A stretch of DNA of 64,000 nucleotides from Bradyrhizobium sp. CCGB12 (GTDB taxonomy: Bacteria > Pseudomonadota > Alphaproteobacteria > Rhizobiales > Xanthobacteraceae): contig NZ_JANADO010000001.1 in NCBI RefSeq assembly GCF_024199845.1, positions 4,154,001 to 4,218,000 of the forward strand, read 5' to 3'. Within the stretch, counting starts at the first letter, position 1. Each line of letters opens with the position of its first letter. The translations under genes and the position numbers were made by a program. This document shows, one piece after another, positions 24,692-32,880 of this stretch. Below the pieces are notes generated by a model. The model did no database searches. It was not told where the DNA came from and saw only the letters and a program-made list of their open reading frames with translations.

Positions 24692-25050
24692 AAATTGAGG
24701 AAGCCGTCCTGGCGCTTGCAGCGCTGTCGCAATCGACCCGCCTTGAGGCATTCCAGGCGCTGGTCAGGCACGAGCCCGAGGGTCTTGCGGCGGGCGATCT
24801 CGCCCGGCTGTTGGAAGTCCCCCAGAACACGCTCTCTGCGCATCTGGCGATCCTGAGCCGCGCGCGTCTCGTGTCGTCCGAACGGCACAGCCGCTCGATC
24901 ATCTACCGCGCCAATCTCGGCGAATTTCGCGACGTCGCCGTTTTCCTTCTGCGCGATTGCTGTGGAGGACGGCCGGAGGTTTGCGATCCCGTCGTCGAGA
25001 CGCTGCGGTCCTGCTGCGCGCCAAAACGAAGGGAGCGAAGCCGTGCCTGA
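24688..25050 (+). CDS. arsR: Arsenic-responsive ArsR repressor (copy 2)
   Basis: 120 residues. Winged helix with LAALSQSTRLEAFQALVRHE and recognition helix PQNTLSAHLAILSRARLV. Cysteines are C-terminal: DCCGGRPEVC near residue 92, then SCC near 110, a different arrangement from copy 1, so the two repressors probably evolved separate sensing sites. First gene of the arsR-aqpS-arsC operon. Its start codon lies inside the operator palindrome. Overlaps aqpS. Confidence 0.9.
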   Translation: MEIEEAVLALAALSQSTRLEAFQALVRHEPEGLAAGDLARLLEVPQNTLSAHLAILSRARLVSSERHSRSIIYRANLGEFRDVAVFLLRDCCGGRPEVCDPVVETLRSCCAPKRRERSRA

Positions 25051-25756
25051 TCGAATGCACGCCTTCGACCTTTCGCGCCGCCTCGCGGCCGAAGCGCTCG
25101 GCACGGGCATTCTCGTCGCCACCGTGGTCGGGTCCGGAATCATGGCGGAAACCCTGACCAAGGATGTGGCGCTTGCGCTGCTCTGCAACACCTTGCCGAC
25201 CGGAGCCATCCTGGTCGTCCTGATCACGGTGCTCGGTCCGATCTCCGGCGCCCACTTCAATCCGGCTGTCACCCTCGTCTTCACCGGCAAGCGCGAATTG
25301 CCGGTGAACGAGGCCGCGCTCTACGTGATCGTGCAGATCGCCGGCGGCATCGCGGGAACGCTGGCGGCGCATCTGATGTTCGGACTGCCCCTGCTCGACC
25401 TCTCGACCAAGGTCCGAACCGGAGGACCGCAATGGTTCGCCGAAGCCGTCGCGGCCTTCGGGCTGGTCGCGACGATCCTGGCCGGCATCCGCTTTCAGCG
25501 GACGGCGGTTCCCTGGCTGGTGGGCCTCTACATCACGGCAGCCTATTGGTTCACGGCGTCCACGTCGTTTGCCAACCCGGCGGTGGCCATTGCAAGATCG
25601 CTGACGAACACGTTCGCCGGCATTCGCCCCGTCGACCTGCCTGGATTCATCGTCGCAGAACTCTGCGGTGCGTTCGCCGGCATGCTGCTGATGAACTGGC
25701 TGCTCGGACAGCCACATGTGCGCGGCCCTGTTCCAATTGCGGAGACACCTCGATGA
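25043..25756 (+). CDS. aqpS: Aquaglyceroporin AqpS, arsenite channel
   Basis: 237 residues of the MIP family with six membrane spans and two half-helix NPA motifs (HFNPAVT and FANPAVAI). In Sinorhizobium meliloti an aquaporin in the same arsR-aqpS-arsC order lets arsenite made by ArsC flow out down its gradient. The GTG start at 25043 overlaps the arsR stop and has GGAG seven bases upstream; an ATG at 25055 is the alternative. No ArsB or Acr3 pump is present in the window, which fits a channel-based exit. Confidence 0.9.
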   Translation: MPDRMHAFDLSRRLAAEALGTGILVATVVGSGIMAETLTKDVALALLCNTLPTGAILVVLITVLGPISGAHFNPAVTLVFTGKRELPVNEAALYVIVQIAGGIAGTLAAHLMFGLPLLDLSTKVRTGGPQWFAEAVAAFGLVATILAGIRFQRTAVPWLVGLYITAAYWFTASTSFANPAVAIARSLTNTFAGIRPVDLPGFIVAELCGAFAGMLLMNWLLGQPHVRGPVPIAETPR

Positions 25757-26154
25757 GCGTCACGATCTATCACAACCCGGCCTGCGGCACCTCGCGCAAC
25801 ACGCTCGCGATGATCCGGCAGAGCGGCGTCGAGCCTGACGTCATCGAATATCTGAAGACGCCGCCATCCCGCCAAAAGCTGGTCGAGCTCATCGAGGCCA
25901 TGGGGACGTCAGCGCGCGCGCTGCTGCGGGAGAAAGGCACGCCCTTTCGCGAGCTCGGTCTCGATGATCCCAAATGGTCCGATGACGAGCTGATCGACCA
26001 GATGCTCGCGCATCCCATCCTGATCAACCGTCCGATCGTGGTGACTCGAAAGGGCACACGCCTGTGCCGCCCCTCGGAAGCCGTGATAGATCTCCTGGAT
26101 CACCCGGTCGGCCGCTTCGTGAAGGAGGACGGCGAGGTGGTGGAAGCGCGATAG
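25753..26154 (+). CDS. arsC: Arsenate reductase, glutaredoxin-coupled ArsC
   Basis: 133 residues, thioredoxin-like fold. The catalytic motif is HNPACGTSR (H-x3-C-x3-R), with the nucleophilic cysteine at residue 11, and conserved LIxRPIV-type strand (ILINRPIVVT) with the arginine that binds arsenate. It reduces arsenate to arsenite using glutathione and glutaredoxin. Its ATG overlaps the aqpS stop (ATGA), so reduction and efflux are co-translated. Length is normal for the family. Confidence 0.95.
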   Translation: MSVTIYHNPACGTSRNTLAMIRQSGVEPDVIEYLKTPPSRQKLVELIEAMGTSARALLREKGTPFRELGLDDPKWSDDELIDQMLAHPILINRPIVVTRKGTRLCRPSEAVIDLLDHPVGRFVKEDGEVVEAR

Positions 26155-26194
26155 GCGCGGCCGCGATGGCAGCAGCTGTCACGCGACAGTAGGA

Positions 26195-26215
26195 CGCAAT
26201 CGCAAATCGATTGCG
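26195..26215. terminator. Inverted repeat after arsC
   Basis: CGCAATCG (26195-26202) and CGATTGCG (26208-26215) form a perfect eight-base stem with a five-base loop, 40 bases after arsC. There is no T-tract, so it is a weak terminator candidate or an mRNA 3' stabiliser. Confidence 0.35.
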
Positions 26216-26279
26216 CCGTTGAAGCAGCAAGTCTCAAAAGCTATCGAAACACCGAAGCTGCTTCAATCGGGAGGGACGC

Positions 26280-26687
26280 ATGAGCACCATCACCGGCGGT
26301 TGTCACTGCGGCGCAATCCGTTATGAGGTCGAGGGCGAGACGATCGTGCACGCGCTGTGCCATTGCCGCGATTGCAGACGTCACGCCGGCGCGCCGGTGG
26401 TCAGCTGGACGATGTATGCGGACAGTGCCCTCAAGGTGACCAAGGGCGAGCCCAAGGTCTACAGTTCCTCGGAACATGGCCGGCGGCATTTTTGCGCCGA
26501 TTGCGGAACCGGCCTGTTCTACGTCAATGCCAGCATGCTGCCAGGGGTCATCGACATCCAGAGCGCGACTTACGATGATCCGGATGCCGTGCCGGCGACG
26601 ATGCACATCCAGGTCGCCGAGCGTCTTCGCTGGATGGAGCACGCGCACGAACTGCCGGCGTTCGACCGCTATCCTCCGCAGCCGTAG
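26280..26687 (+). CDS. GFA-family (CENP-V) zinc-binding protein
   Basis: 135 residues with the family's zinc ligands: GGCHCGAIRYE, then CHCRDCRRHAGAP, and FCADCGTGL. This fold includes the glutathione-dependent formaldehyde-activating enzyme Gfa, but most members have other or unknown roles. A GGGAGGG site precedes the ATG. It stands alone between the arsenic operon and the convergent Bug receptor gene. A second member of the family lies at 58988-59452. Confidence 0.9.
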   Translation: MSTITGGCHCGAIRYEVEGETIVHALCHCRDCRRHAGAPVVSWTMYADSALKVTKGEPKVYSSSEHGRRHFCADCGTGLFYVNASMLPGVIDIQSATYDDPDAVPATMHIQVAERLRWMEHAHELPAFDRYPPQP

Positions 26688-26746
26688 CAGCGACAGTGGT
26701 CACCGGCACGGCTTCGCCCTCGGCTCTCGCACTGCGCCTGACCGAA

Positions 26747-27724
26747 TCAAATCTTCGGAATCTTCGCCCGGTCCACTACGCCCGTCCATTTCGTGATCTC
26801 GGTCTCGATCAGCTTCTTCATCTCCTCCGGCAAGCTGCCGCGGACCACGCCGCCGACGGCGGTCTCCAGGCGCTGCTTGAGGTCGGGATCCCTGAGTGCG
26901 TCGAGCGTTGCTGCGTTGAGCGCGGCGATGATGACGGGCGGCGTTCCCTTCGGGGCCAGGAGGCCGGCCCAGGTGCGCACGTCATAGCCCTTGATGCCGG
27001 CCTCCTGAACCGTCGGGACGTCGGGCAACAAAGCGGTGCGCGTCGGCGACGTTACCGCCAGGCCTCGGATCGCACCGCTCTGAATTTGCGGAGCGAGCAG
27101 GACCGGCGTGCCGACGATGACCGGGATCTCTCCACCGAGAAGAGCGGTGATGGATTGTGAATCGCCGCGATAAGGCACGTGCACGATCTCGACGCCGGCG
27201 GTCGCGTTCAGCAGCTCTCCGGCAAGGTGATGCGTGCTGCCGAACCCGACCGATCCGAAGCTGAGCGCACCGGGCTTCTCCTTGGCCATGGCGATGAGCT
27301 CGCCCAGCGATTTTGCCGGATAGTCGTTACGCACGGCGATGACGAGCGCGTAGTAGACCAGCGTTGAGATCATTTCGAAACTCTCCGCCGGCTGGTAGGC
27401 GAGACTCTTGTAGGTCGCCGCGGAAATCGCGTGGGCGCCGGTGACGAGCCCGATCGTGTAGCCGTCGGGCGCCGCTTTCGCGATCGCATCCGCCGCGATG
27501 TTGCCGCCAGCGCCCGGCTTGGCCTCGACGATGATCGGCTGCCCGAGCTTCTTCGAGAGCCCGTCGGCGATGATGCGCGACAGCGTGTCGGCTGCCCCGC
27601 CCGCGGCAAATCCGTGCAGCAGGCGGATCGGGCGCGACGGATAATTGTCCGCCGACGCAGGACCGGTCGCGAGACAACCGCCCAGCAGAAAAATGGCCAC
27701 AGCAAGCCGCTTCATCCATTGCAT
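26747..27724 (-). CDS. Tripartite tricarboxylate transporter substrate-binding protein (Bug/TctC)
   Basis: 325 residues. A signal peptide covers about 1-27 (MKRLAVAIFLLGGCLATGPASA), then the mature protein opens YPSRPIRLLHGFAAGGAADT, the family's ligand-loop region, with KPGAGGNIAADAIAKAAPDGYT and PYRG later. It captures an organic acid in the periplasm. GGAGG lies eight bases before the ATG at 27724. No TctA/TctB permease is adjacent, so it is an orphan receptor, common in Burkholderiales and Bradyrhizobium. Last gene of the minus-strand GntR-linked operon. Confidence 0.88.
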   Translation of the reverse strand: MQWMKRLAVAIFLLGGCLATGPASADNYPSRPIRLLHGFAAGGAADTLSRIIADGLSKKLGQPIIVEAKPGAGGNIAADAIAKAAPDGYTIGLVTGAHAISAATYKSLAYQPAESFEMISTLVYYALVIAVRNDYPAKSLGELIAMAKEKPGALSFGSVGFGSTHHLAGELLNATAGVEIVHVPYRGDSQSITALLGGEIPVIVGTPVLLAPQIQSGAIRGLAVTSPTRTALLPDVPTVQEAGIKGYDVRTWAGLLAPKGTPPVIIAALNAATLDALRDPDLKQRLETAVGGVVRGSLPEEMKKLIETEITKWTGVVDRAKIPKI

Positions 27725-27798
27725 GGATGCATCCTCCCTCTCGATTGTTGTTTCGTTGGCCGCAGCGAGACGGCGTTCTTCCTTCGAATTCGAATCCG

Positions 27799-28704
27799 CT
27801 AACGAGCGAATTCGGTGCATTCCGGCGATGGCGCCATGCCCCAGACGTCGCGCGGCAGGCCGACCCAGATCTTCGGCCGCTGTGGACGATCGCGATGCCA
27901 GGGACGCGGCTCGAAATAGCCGAGCGCCTCGTCGGTCATGCGGTCGAGATCGCAAAACAGCTCGACGAGATGCCCGTCGGGATTGCGGTGATAGATCGCG
28001 GTGTTGTGCCCGGGGCCGTGACGCACCGGACCCCAGAGCACGGGCAGCTTGTGCCGCGCGAGATGGTCGCAGGCCTGATGCATGTGGGCGGGGCCACGCA
28101 GCTCGAAAGCGACATGATGCAGGCCGCGGCCCGGCGCGCGGGCAAAGTTCAGCGTGTGGTGTTCAAAGCCGCTGCGCATGAAGACGAAGCGGTCCTCGAT
28201 CCAGTCGGAGACCCGCAAGCCCATGAAATTGGCATAGAAGTCCGAGGCCGCGCGCGGATCGGGCGTGCGAAGGGCGACATGGCCGAGCTTGCTGACGGCA
28301 AGCGCACCGATGCGCTCCTGCGCGGGCGTCGGCGTCCAGCCCTGGATCAGCTCGAAGCGTGTCCCCTCGGGATCGCTGAACGACAGCAGCCTGGAGACGC
28401 CAGGCAGGGGATTGCTCTGAAGCTCTGGCCGCAGATCGGCCTGCTTGAGCGCAGCGCCGAGCGCCTCGATCTGCACATCGGGAGATATCTCGAAGGCGAT
28501 GCTCTTCAATTCGGCGTCACCGGGCTCGATCACGAGCGAGAGCTGCTCGGAATCGTTGGCGAGAAAGACGCGGTCACCGTCGCGGCCAATGAGGCCAAGG
28601 CCGATCACGGCACGGTAATAGTCGAGCAGCCGCGCCGGATCGGGCGAGGCAAAAGTGGCGTGCCGCAACCGGGTGAAGCGTGCAATGGGTGCCTGTGTCG
28701 TCAT
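27799..28704 (-). CDS. VOC protein resembling extradiol ring-cleavage dioxygenase
   Basis: 301 residues, two vicinal-oxygen-chelate modules: first about 10-125 (FTRLRHATFASPDPARLLDY), second about 140-270. Metal ligands of the type I extradiol dioxygenases appear in the second: His in SKLGHVALRTPD, His in GPGHNTAIYHRNPDGH and Glu in HLVELFCDLD. It should open a catechol-like ring next to the hydroxyls with Fe(II) or Mn(II). The substrate is unknown. It lies 10 bases after the MDR reductase gene, in one operon. Confidence 0.85.
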   Translation of the reverse strand: MTTQAPIARFTRLRHATFASPDPARLLDYYRAVIGLGLIGRDGDRVFLANDSEQLSLVIEPGDAELKSIAFEISPDVQIEALGAALKQADLRPELQSNPLPGVSRLLSFSDPEGTRFELIQGWTPTPAQERIGALAVSKLGHVALRTPDPRAASDFYANFMGLRVSDWIEDRFVFMRSGFEHHTLNFARAPGRGLHHVAFELRGPAHMHQACDHLARHKLPVLWGPVRHGPGHNTAIYHRNPDGHLVELFCDLDRMTDEALGYFEPRPWHRDRPQRPKIWVGLPRDVWGMAPSPECTEFAR

Positions 28705-28714
28705 TGTCCACCCC

Positions 28715-29707
28715 TCATGGCGTCATGATGATCTTGCCAAGCGCGGAGCCCTGCTCGAGCAGCGTGTGGGCCTGCCTGACCTCGTCGAGCTTCAGGACCG
28801 CCGAGATCGCCGGCCTGATCGCATTGCGGCTCAGGGCATCGATCACGCTGCGCATCAGGGCGCGACGCCCGTCGCGATCGTAGTCGTAGATATGGAAGGA
28901 GAAGCAGCGCACGGCCGGACAGATGTCGAGATGGTTTCGCATCGCCGCAATCAGGTTCTCTTCCGGAAGTCCCGCGAAGGCGTTGTACGACAGCAGCGTG
29001 CCCCATTTGCCGAGCGCGCCGAGATAGGCGGTGAACTCGGGTCCGCAGACGTGATCGAGCACGAGGCCGACGCCCTCGCCCTTCGTCAACTCACGCGTCC
29101 GCGCCACCACATCCTCGCGGCGATAGAAGATGACGTGATCAGCGCCGTTGCGTCGCGCGAACTCTGCCTTCTCGTCGGTCGAGACCGTGCCGATGACATT
29201 CATCTGCGCGAGCTTGGCGAGCTGCACCAGGGCAGTGCCGACGCCGCCGGCCGCGCCAATCACCAGCACGCTCGCGGGCGCGCGCGGATGACGGCACTCG
29301 TGCAGCAGCGCGTAGGCGACCTGGTAGTTCGACAGGCACACGGCCGCTTGCAGATCGACCTGGTCGGGCAGCGCGTGAACGGCATCCGCGGGTGCGACCA
29401 CGTAGTCGGCGTAGCAACCGCCGCGCTGGGGCAGATCGCGCGCGCTCAGCAGCACCTTCTGGCCGATCGCAAAGCCCTCGACATCAGGCCCGAGCGCGGC
29501 AATGCGGCCGGCGACGTCGTTGCCGGGATTGGCCGGCAACGACGGCATCCATTTGTAGACGCCGCGTCGGATCAGCACGTCGGGCTGCCCGACCCCGAAC
29601 GCCTCGGCCCGGATCTGCACCTGGCCGGGTCCGGGCACCGGCACCGGAAGCTCGACCACCTCAAGTGCATCCGGCCCACCCGGCTGACGCACCAGCACCG
29701 CCCTCAT
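28715..29707 (-). CDS. MDR-family zinc-free reductase (quinone oxidoreductase-like)
   Basis: About 330 residues of the medium-chain dehydrogenase/reductase superfamily. GroES-like N-terminus (VPGPGQVQIRAEAFGVGQPDVL, GNDVAGRIAALGP) and a Rossmann NADPH motif ASVLVIGAAGGVGTALVQLAK. The structural and catalytic zinc cysteines of alcohol dehydrogenase are absent, as in QOR/enoyl reductases. A GTG at 29716 with GGAG four bases upstream competes with the ATG at 29707. First gene of the operon that also carries the VOC dioxygenase and Bug receptor genes, with a GntR palindrome upstream. Confidence 0.88.
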   Translation of the reverse strand: MRAVLVRQPGGPDALEVVELPVPVPGPGQVQIRAEAFGVGQPDVLIRRGVYKWMPSLPANPGNDVAGRIAALGPDVEGFAIGQKVLLSARDLPQRGGCYADYVVAPADAVHALPDQVDLQAAVCLSNYQVAYALLHECRHPRAPASVLVIGAAGGVGTALVQLAKLAQMNVIGTVSTDEKAEFARRNGADHVIFYRREDVVARTRELTKGEGVGLVLDHVCGPEFTAYLGALGKWGTLLSYNAFAGLPEENLIAAMRNHLDICPAVRCFSFHIYDYDRDGRRALMRSVIDALSRNAIRPAISAVLKLDEVRQAHTLLEQGSALGKIIMTP

Positions 29708-29732
29708 GATGTTCACTCGTCTCCAAATCCAT

Positions 29733-29744
29733 ATTTTCGAAAAT
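29733..29744. promoter_or_regulatory. GntR operator before the MDR-VOC-Bug operon
   Basis: ATTTTCGAAAAT, a perfect 12-base palindrome, followed 18 bases on by a half site CGAAAATT (29756). The identical palindrome, with a similar second half-site spacing, lies at 30566-30577. Confidence 0.7.
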
Positions 29745-29819
29745 CATACCGTTTACGAAAATTATTGCAAGATGGTCGTTGGCGCGGCATCTTGAGCCAT
29801 CGATTCAACGGCAGACATC

Positions 29820-30521
29820 ATGCCTGACAGCGCCATTCGCCCCCGCAAGGAATTCGGCAAGACCATCGCCGCCGACATCACGCATCGCTTACGCGAGGAG
29901 ATCATCGCCTGCGGCCTGGCGCCGGGCGAGCCGCTGCGGTTCGACGTGCTGCGCGAACGGTTCGGCGCGAGCTTCACGACGCTGCGCGAGGCGCTGACCG
30001 CCCTCGCCGCCGAGGGACTGGTCGATGCGCAGGAGCAGCGCGGATTTCGCGTGGCGCCGGTCAGCCGCCAGGATCTGGTGGAAGTCACCGACGCGCGGGT
30101 CCTGATCGAGGTGGAATTGATCCGCCGCGCGATCGCGCGAGGCGATGACGATTGGGAAATCGCCGTGATCTCGACGCTGCACCGATTGAAGCGGATCGAG
30201 CAGCGCGATCCCGAACACCCCTTGCGCGACCCCGAATGGAAGATCGCCCATCGCCAATTCCACCAGGCGCTGGTGTCCGCCTGCGGCTCGGCAACGCTGC
30301 TCGCCATTCGCGCCGAACTGTTCGATCGCGCCGAGCGCTACCGGCATCTCTCCGCAAATTTCCGGCCGCGCCCGCGCGACAAGGCCGGCGAGCACCAGGC
30401 GATCATGCAGGCCGCCATATCCCGCAATGCGGATCTCGCCGTGCAACTGATCGAGGCGCATATCCGCTCGACGTCGGACAACGTCGCGACCTACGCCGGC
30501 CACCTGCTCGATACCGAATAG
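29820..30521 (+). CDS. GntR-family (FadR-type) transcriptional regulator
   Basis: 233 residues. N-terminal winged helix (IAADITHRLREEIIACGLAPG, then FGASFTTLREALTALAAEGLV) and a C-terminal all-helical FCD ligand domain (DARVLIEVELIRRAI, FHQALVSACGS, EHQAIMQAAISRNAD). FCD regulators sense organic acids, usually pathway intermediates. It lies between two divergent operons, each with the same ATTTTCGAAAAT dyad, and probably represses both and itself. Confidence 0.92.
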   Translation: MPDSAIRPRKEFGKTIAADITHRLREEIIACGLAPGEPLRFDVLRERFGASFTTLREALTALAAEGLVDAQEQRGFRVAPVSRQDLVEVTDARVLIEVELIRRAIARGDDDWEIAVISTLHRLKRIEQRDPEHPLRDPEWKIAHRQFHQALVSACGSATLLAIRAELFDRAERYRHLSANFRPRPRDKAGEHQAIMQAAISRNADLAVQLIEAHIRSTSDNVATYAGHLLDTE

Positions 30522-30565
30522 GCCGTAACAGGAATTTCAGACGCGGCGGGCTTGCGTTGCGTCTG

Positions 30566-30577
30566 ATTTTCGAAAAT
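30566..30577. promoter_or_regulatory. GntR operator before the FAH operon
   Basis: ATTTTCGAAAAT identical to the site at 29733-29744, followed by a half site CGAAAATT at 30590. It is 41 bases upstream of the FAH-family gene start. Confidence 0.7.
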
Positions 30578-30617
30578 AATACACAAGATCGAAAATTGGA
30601 ACCTTCGGGGCGAAACC

Positions 30618-31481
30618 ATGAAGCTGCTGTCATTCTGGGATGGAAATCGGGAAAGCTGGGGCGCCGTTGTCGAAAACGGAATCGTCGATCTCTGCCGCGC
30701 CCTGCCCCAGTACCCTTTTCTCGCGGACTTCGTCGGCAGCGATGACTATGCGCGTCGCGAGGCCATCGTCGCCGCACACAAGCCGACGATGGCGCTGAGC
30801 GACGTCACATATCTGCCGGTGATTCCGCGTCCCGAGAAGATCGTGTGCGCCGTGCGCAATTATCTCGACCACCACAACGAGGCGGTGGCGTTCGGCATGA
30901 AGCGCGAGATCACCGAATTCCCGCCGATCTTCCTGCGGGTCTGGCGCTCCCAGGTGGCGCACAATGCACCGGTGATCCGGCCGAAGGTCTCGGACAATTT
31001 CGACTGGGAGGGCGAGCTCGCCGTCGTCATCGGCAAGGGCGGTCGTCACATCAGCCAGGCCGACGCCTGGAGCCACGTGGCGGGATACTCGATCTACAAC
31101 GACGTCAGCGTTCGCGACTGGCAGCGCCACGCCCAGCAGATCGCTTCCGGCAAGAACTTCGTCGGCACCGGTCCGTTCGGGCCGTGGCTGGTCACGCCGG
31201 ACGAGATCGGCGACCCGACCAAGCTGAAGCTCGAGACGCGCGTCAACGGCGCCGTGGTGCAGTCCTCCGACACGTCGATGCTGATCTTCTCGATCCCGCG
31301 GCTGATCGAATATTGCTCGACCATCTTCGACCTCGTCCCCGGCGACGTCATCGCCACCGGCACGCCGGCCGGTGTCGGCTTCACCCGCAAGCCGCCGATC
31401 TTCCTGAAACCAGGCGACGTGGTCGAGGTCGAGATCGAGAACATCGGCGTGCTGCGCAATCCCGTCGTCGACGAAGCATAG
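30618..31481 (+). CDS. Fumarylacetoacetate hydrolase (FAH) family protein
   Basis: 287 residues. Short N-terminal domain, then the FAH catalytic core (about 70-285): PEKIVCAVRNYLDHHNE, the metal-ligand segment DWEGELAVVIGKGG (acidic ligands), and GDVIATGTPAGVGF. The family hydrolyses, decarboxylates or isomerises ring-fission products, such as 2-hydroxyhepta-2,4-dienedioate. It would act on the product of the ring-cleaving VOC enzyme of the divergent operon. Substrate not assigned. Confidence 0.9.
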   Translation: MKLLSFWDGNRESWGAVVENGIVDLCRALPQYPFLADFVGSDDYARREAIVAAHKPTMALSDVTYLPVIPRPEKIVCAVRNYLDHHNEAVAFGMKREITEFPPIFLRVWRSQVAHNAPVIRPKVSDNFDWEGELAVVIGKGGRHISQADAWSHVAGYSIYNDVSVRDWQRHAQQIASGKNFVGTGPFGPWLVTPDEIGDPTKLKLETRVNGAVVQSSDTSMLIFSIPRLIEYCSTIFDLVPGDVIATGTPAGVGFTRKPPIFLKPGDVVEVEIENIGVLRNPVVDEA

Positions 31482-31489
31482 AGCCCCGC

Positions 31490-32068
31490 ATGTCATACGA
31501 GGTGCGGAAGACCGCGCTCAGCGTCGAGACGATCCGGCATGAGCGCGGTCCGCGGCTGGAGAAGCCGCTGCTGGTTGGAACGGCCGTTGCGGTCATCCGC
31601 AATCCCTACGCCGGCCGCTTTGAACCCAACCTGATGCCGTTTCAAGCTGGCTTGCGCGAGCTCGGACGCGAGCTCGCGGGCGCGCTGATCGCGCAGCTTG
31701 GCGGCGCAGCGCAGATCGAAGCCTATGGCAAGGGCATCATCGTCGGCGAGGACGGCGAGCTCGAGCACGGCGCCGTCTGGCACGAAGCCGGCGGCCAGGG
31801 CATGCGCGAGGTGCTGGGGCAACCCAAGGCGATCGTCCCGGCGGCAAAGACCATCGGCGGCCCCGGTACGCGCCTGATGGTACCGCTCGGCCACATCCAC
31901 GCCGCCTACGTCCGCAGCCATTTCGGCACGGCCGAGATGACGCTGTGGGATGCGCCAAGGCGCGACGAGATCGCCTTCGGCCTGGTGATGGCGACCGGCG
32001 GCCGCCCGCACGCGCGCATCGGGGGCCTCGCAGCATCCGATATCTCCGTGCACGACGGGCAACGCTGA
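31490..32068 (+). CDS. Amino acid synthesis family protein (AA_synth, DUF1185-type)
   Basis: 192 residues. Features of the AA_synth family: a small alpha/beta domain with AVAVIRNPYAGRFEPNLMP, then IVGEDGELEHGAVWHE and PGTRLMVPLGHIHAAYVRSH. The family name is historical; no reaction is established. It starts eight bases after the FAH stop and is co-transcribed with it. Members recur in catabolic clusters with GntR regulators and Bug receptors, as here. Confidence 0.82.
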   Translation: MSYEVRKTALSVETIRHERGPRLEKPLLVGTAVAVIRNPYAGRFEPNLMPFQAGLRELGRELAGALIAQLGGAAQIEAYGKGIIVGEDGELEHGAVWHEAGGQGMREVLGQPKAIVPAAKTIGGPGTRLMVPLGHIHAAYVRSHFGTAEMTLWDAPRRDEIAFGLVMATGGRPHARIGGLAASDISVHDGQR

Positions 32069-32113
32069 CCGACGCGCGTCGATGCGCACCGCACCGCCGA
32101 CGTTGACGTTCCA

Positions 32114-32878
32114 CTATCCAAGCAAGCCCTTCAATCCCGCGTAGATCGAGCCGACGGCTGTGGCGGCAACGCCGACCAGCGGCCCAATCGTCTGCATGAG
32201 ATCCTGGATCAGGCGGGCGCGGCGGCGCAGCTGCTCATCGCCGACATGTTGTCCGAGCAGGCGTGCCACGCGGAACGCGAACGCATTCGGTTTGCCGCCC
32301 TGTGTCAGCACGCGCGGCAGCACCTGGAAGATCACGACGCTCAAGATGTTTCCGGAGACGAAGGCGAGCAGGATGCTGGCGCCGTATTCGAACACTTCCC
32401 GCCATTCGATCCAGGCTTGCGGCAGAATCGGCACATGATCATGGATTCCCGTGACCGTCAGCATCGACAGGACGCTGACGGCCGCCGCGAGAAACGCCAG
32501 CACGAAGGCCGGCAGGGCCGAGACCCGGTGCAGCCGATAGGCCACGAAGCCGAACAGCAGCGGGATCGCGATGGACGCAATCCGAAGCGGGATCGGAGAC
32601 AAATTGAAGGTGATGGTCACGAGCATGTGCGCGATCACCAGAAGAAGGGCCGGTATCGCGACGTAGAGCACCGCATGCGTCGTGAAATAGCGCAGCGGAT
32701 TCTTGTAGCGTTCGAGCCGGGCATTGACGCGGTCGAGATCGCGCCTGAGCTTGTCGAGATCGGCGACGATCTCTTCGATCTCGAGCAAGGTCGGCCGCAC
32801 CGCGCGCAGGTCGCGCGAGCAGTGCTTGCACGCGATGGCTTCGTCCTTGATCGTCTCGGCACAGAACGGACACTCCAT
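32114..32878 (-). CDS. Zinc-ribbon polytopic membrane protein
   Basis: 254 residues. The first 20 residues hold a zinc ribbon with cysteines 3, 6, 17 and 20 (CPFC and CKHC). A short coiled coil follows (LLEIEEIVADLDKLRRDLDR), then about four hydrophobic segments (65-95, 95-120, 120-145, 165-190) and an amphipathic C-terminus with a final hydrophobic stretch. It is the last gene of the CHAT operon. The cytoplasmic ribbon suggests a protein- or nucleic-acid-binding sensor tethered to the inner membrane. No named family is recognised. Confidence 0.75.
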   Translation of the reverse strand: MECPFCAETIKDEAIACKHCSRDLRAVRPTLLEIEEIVADLDKLRRDLDRVNARLERYKNPLRYFTTHAVLYVAIPALLLVIAHMLVTITFNLSPIPLRIASIAIPLLFGFVAYRLHRVSALPAFVLAFLAAAVSVLSMLTVTGIHDHVPILPQAWIEWREVFEYGASILLAFVSGNILSVVIFQVLPRVLTQGGKPNAFAFRVARLLGQHVGDEQLRRRARLIQDLMQTIGPLVGVAATAVGSIYAGLKGLLG

Positions 32879-32880
32879 CG

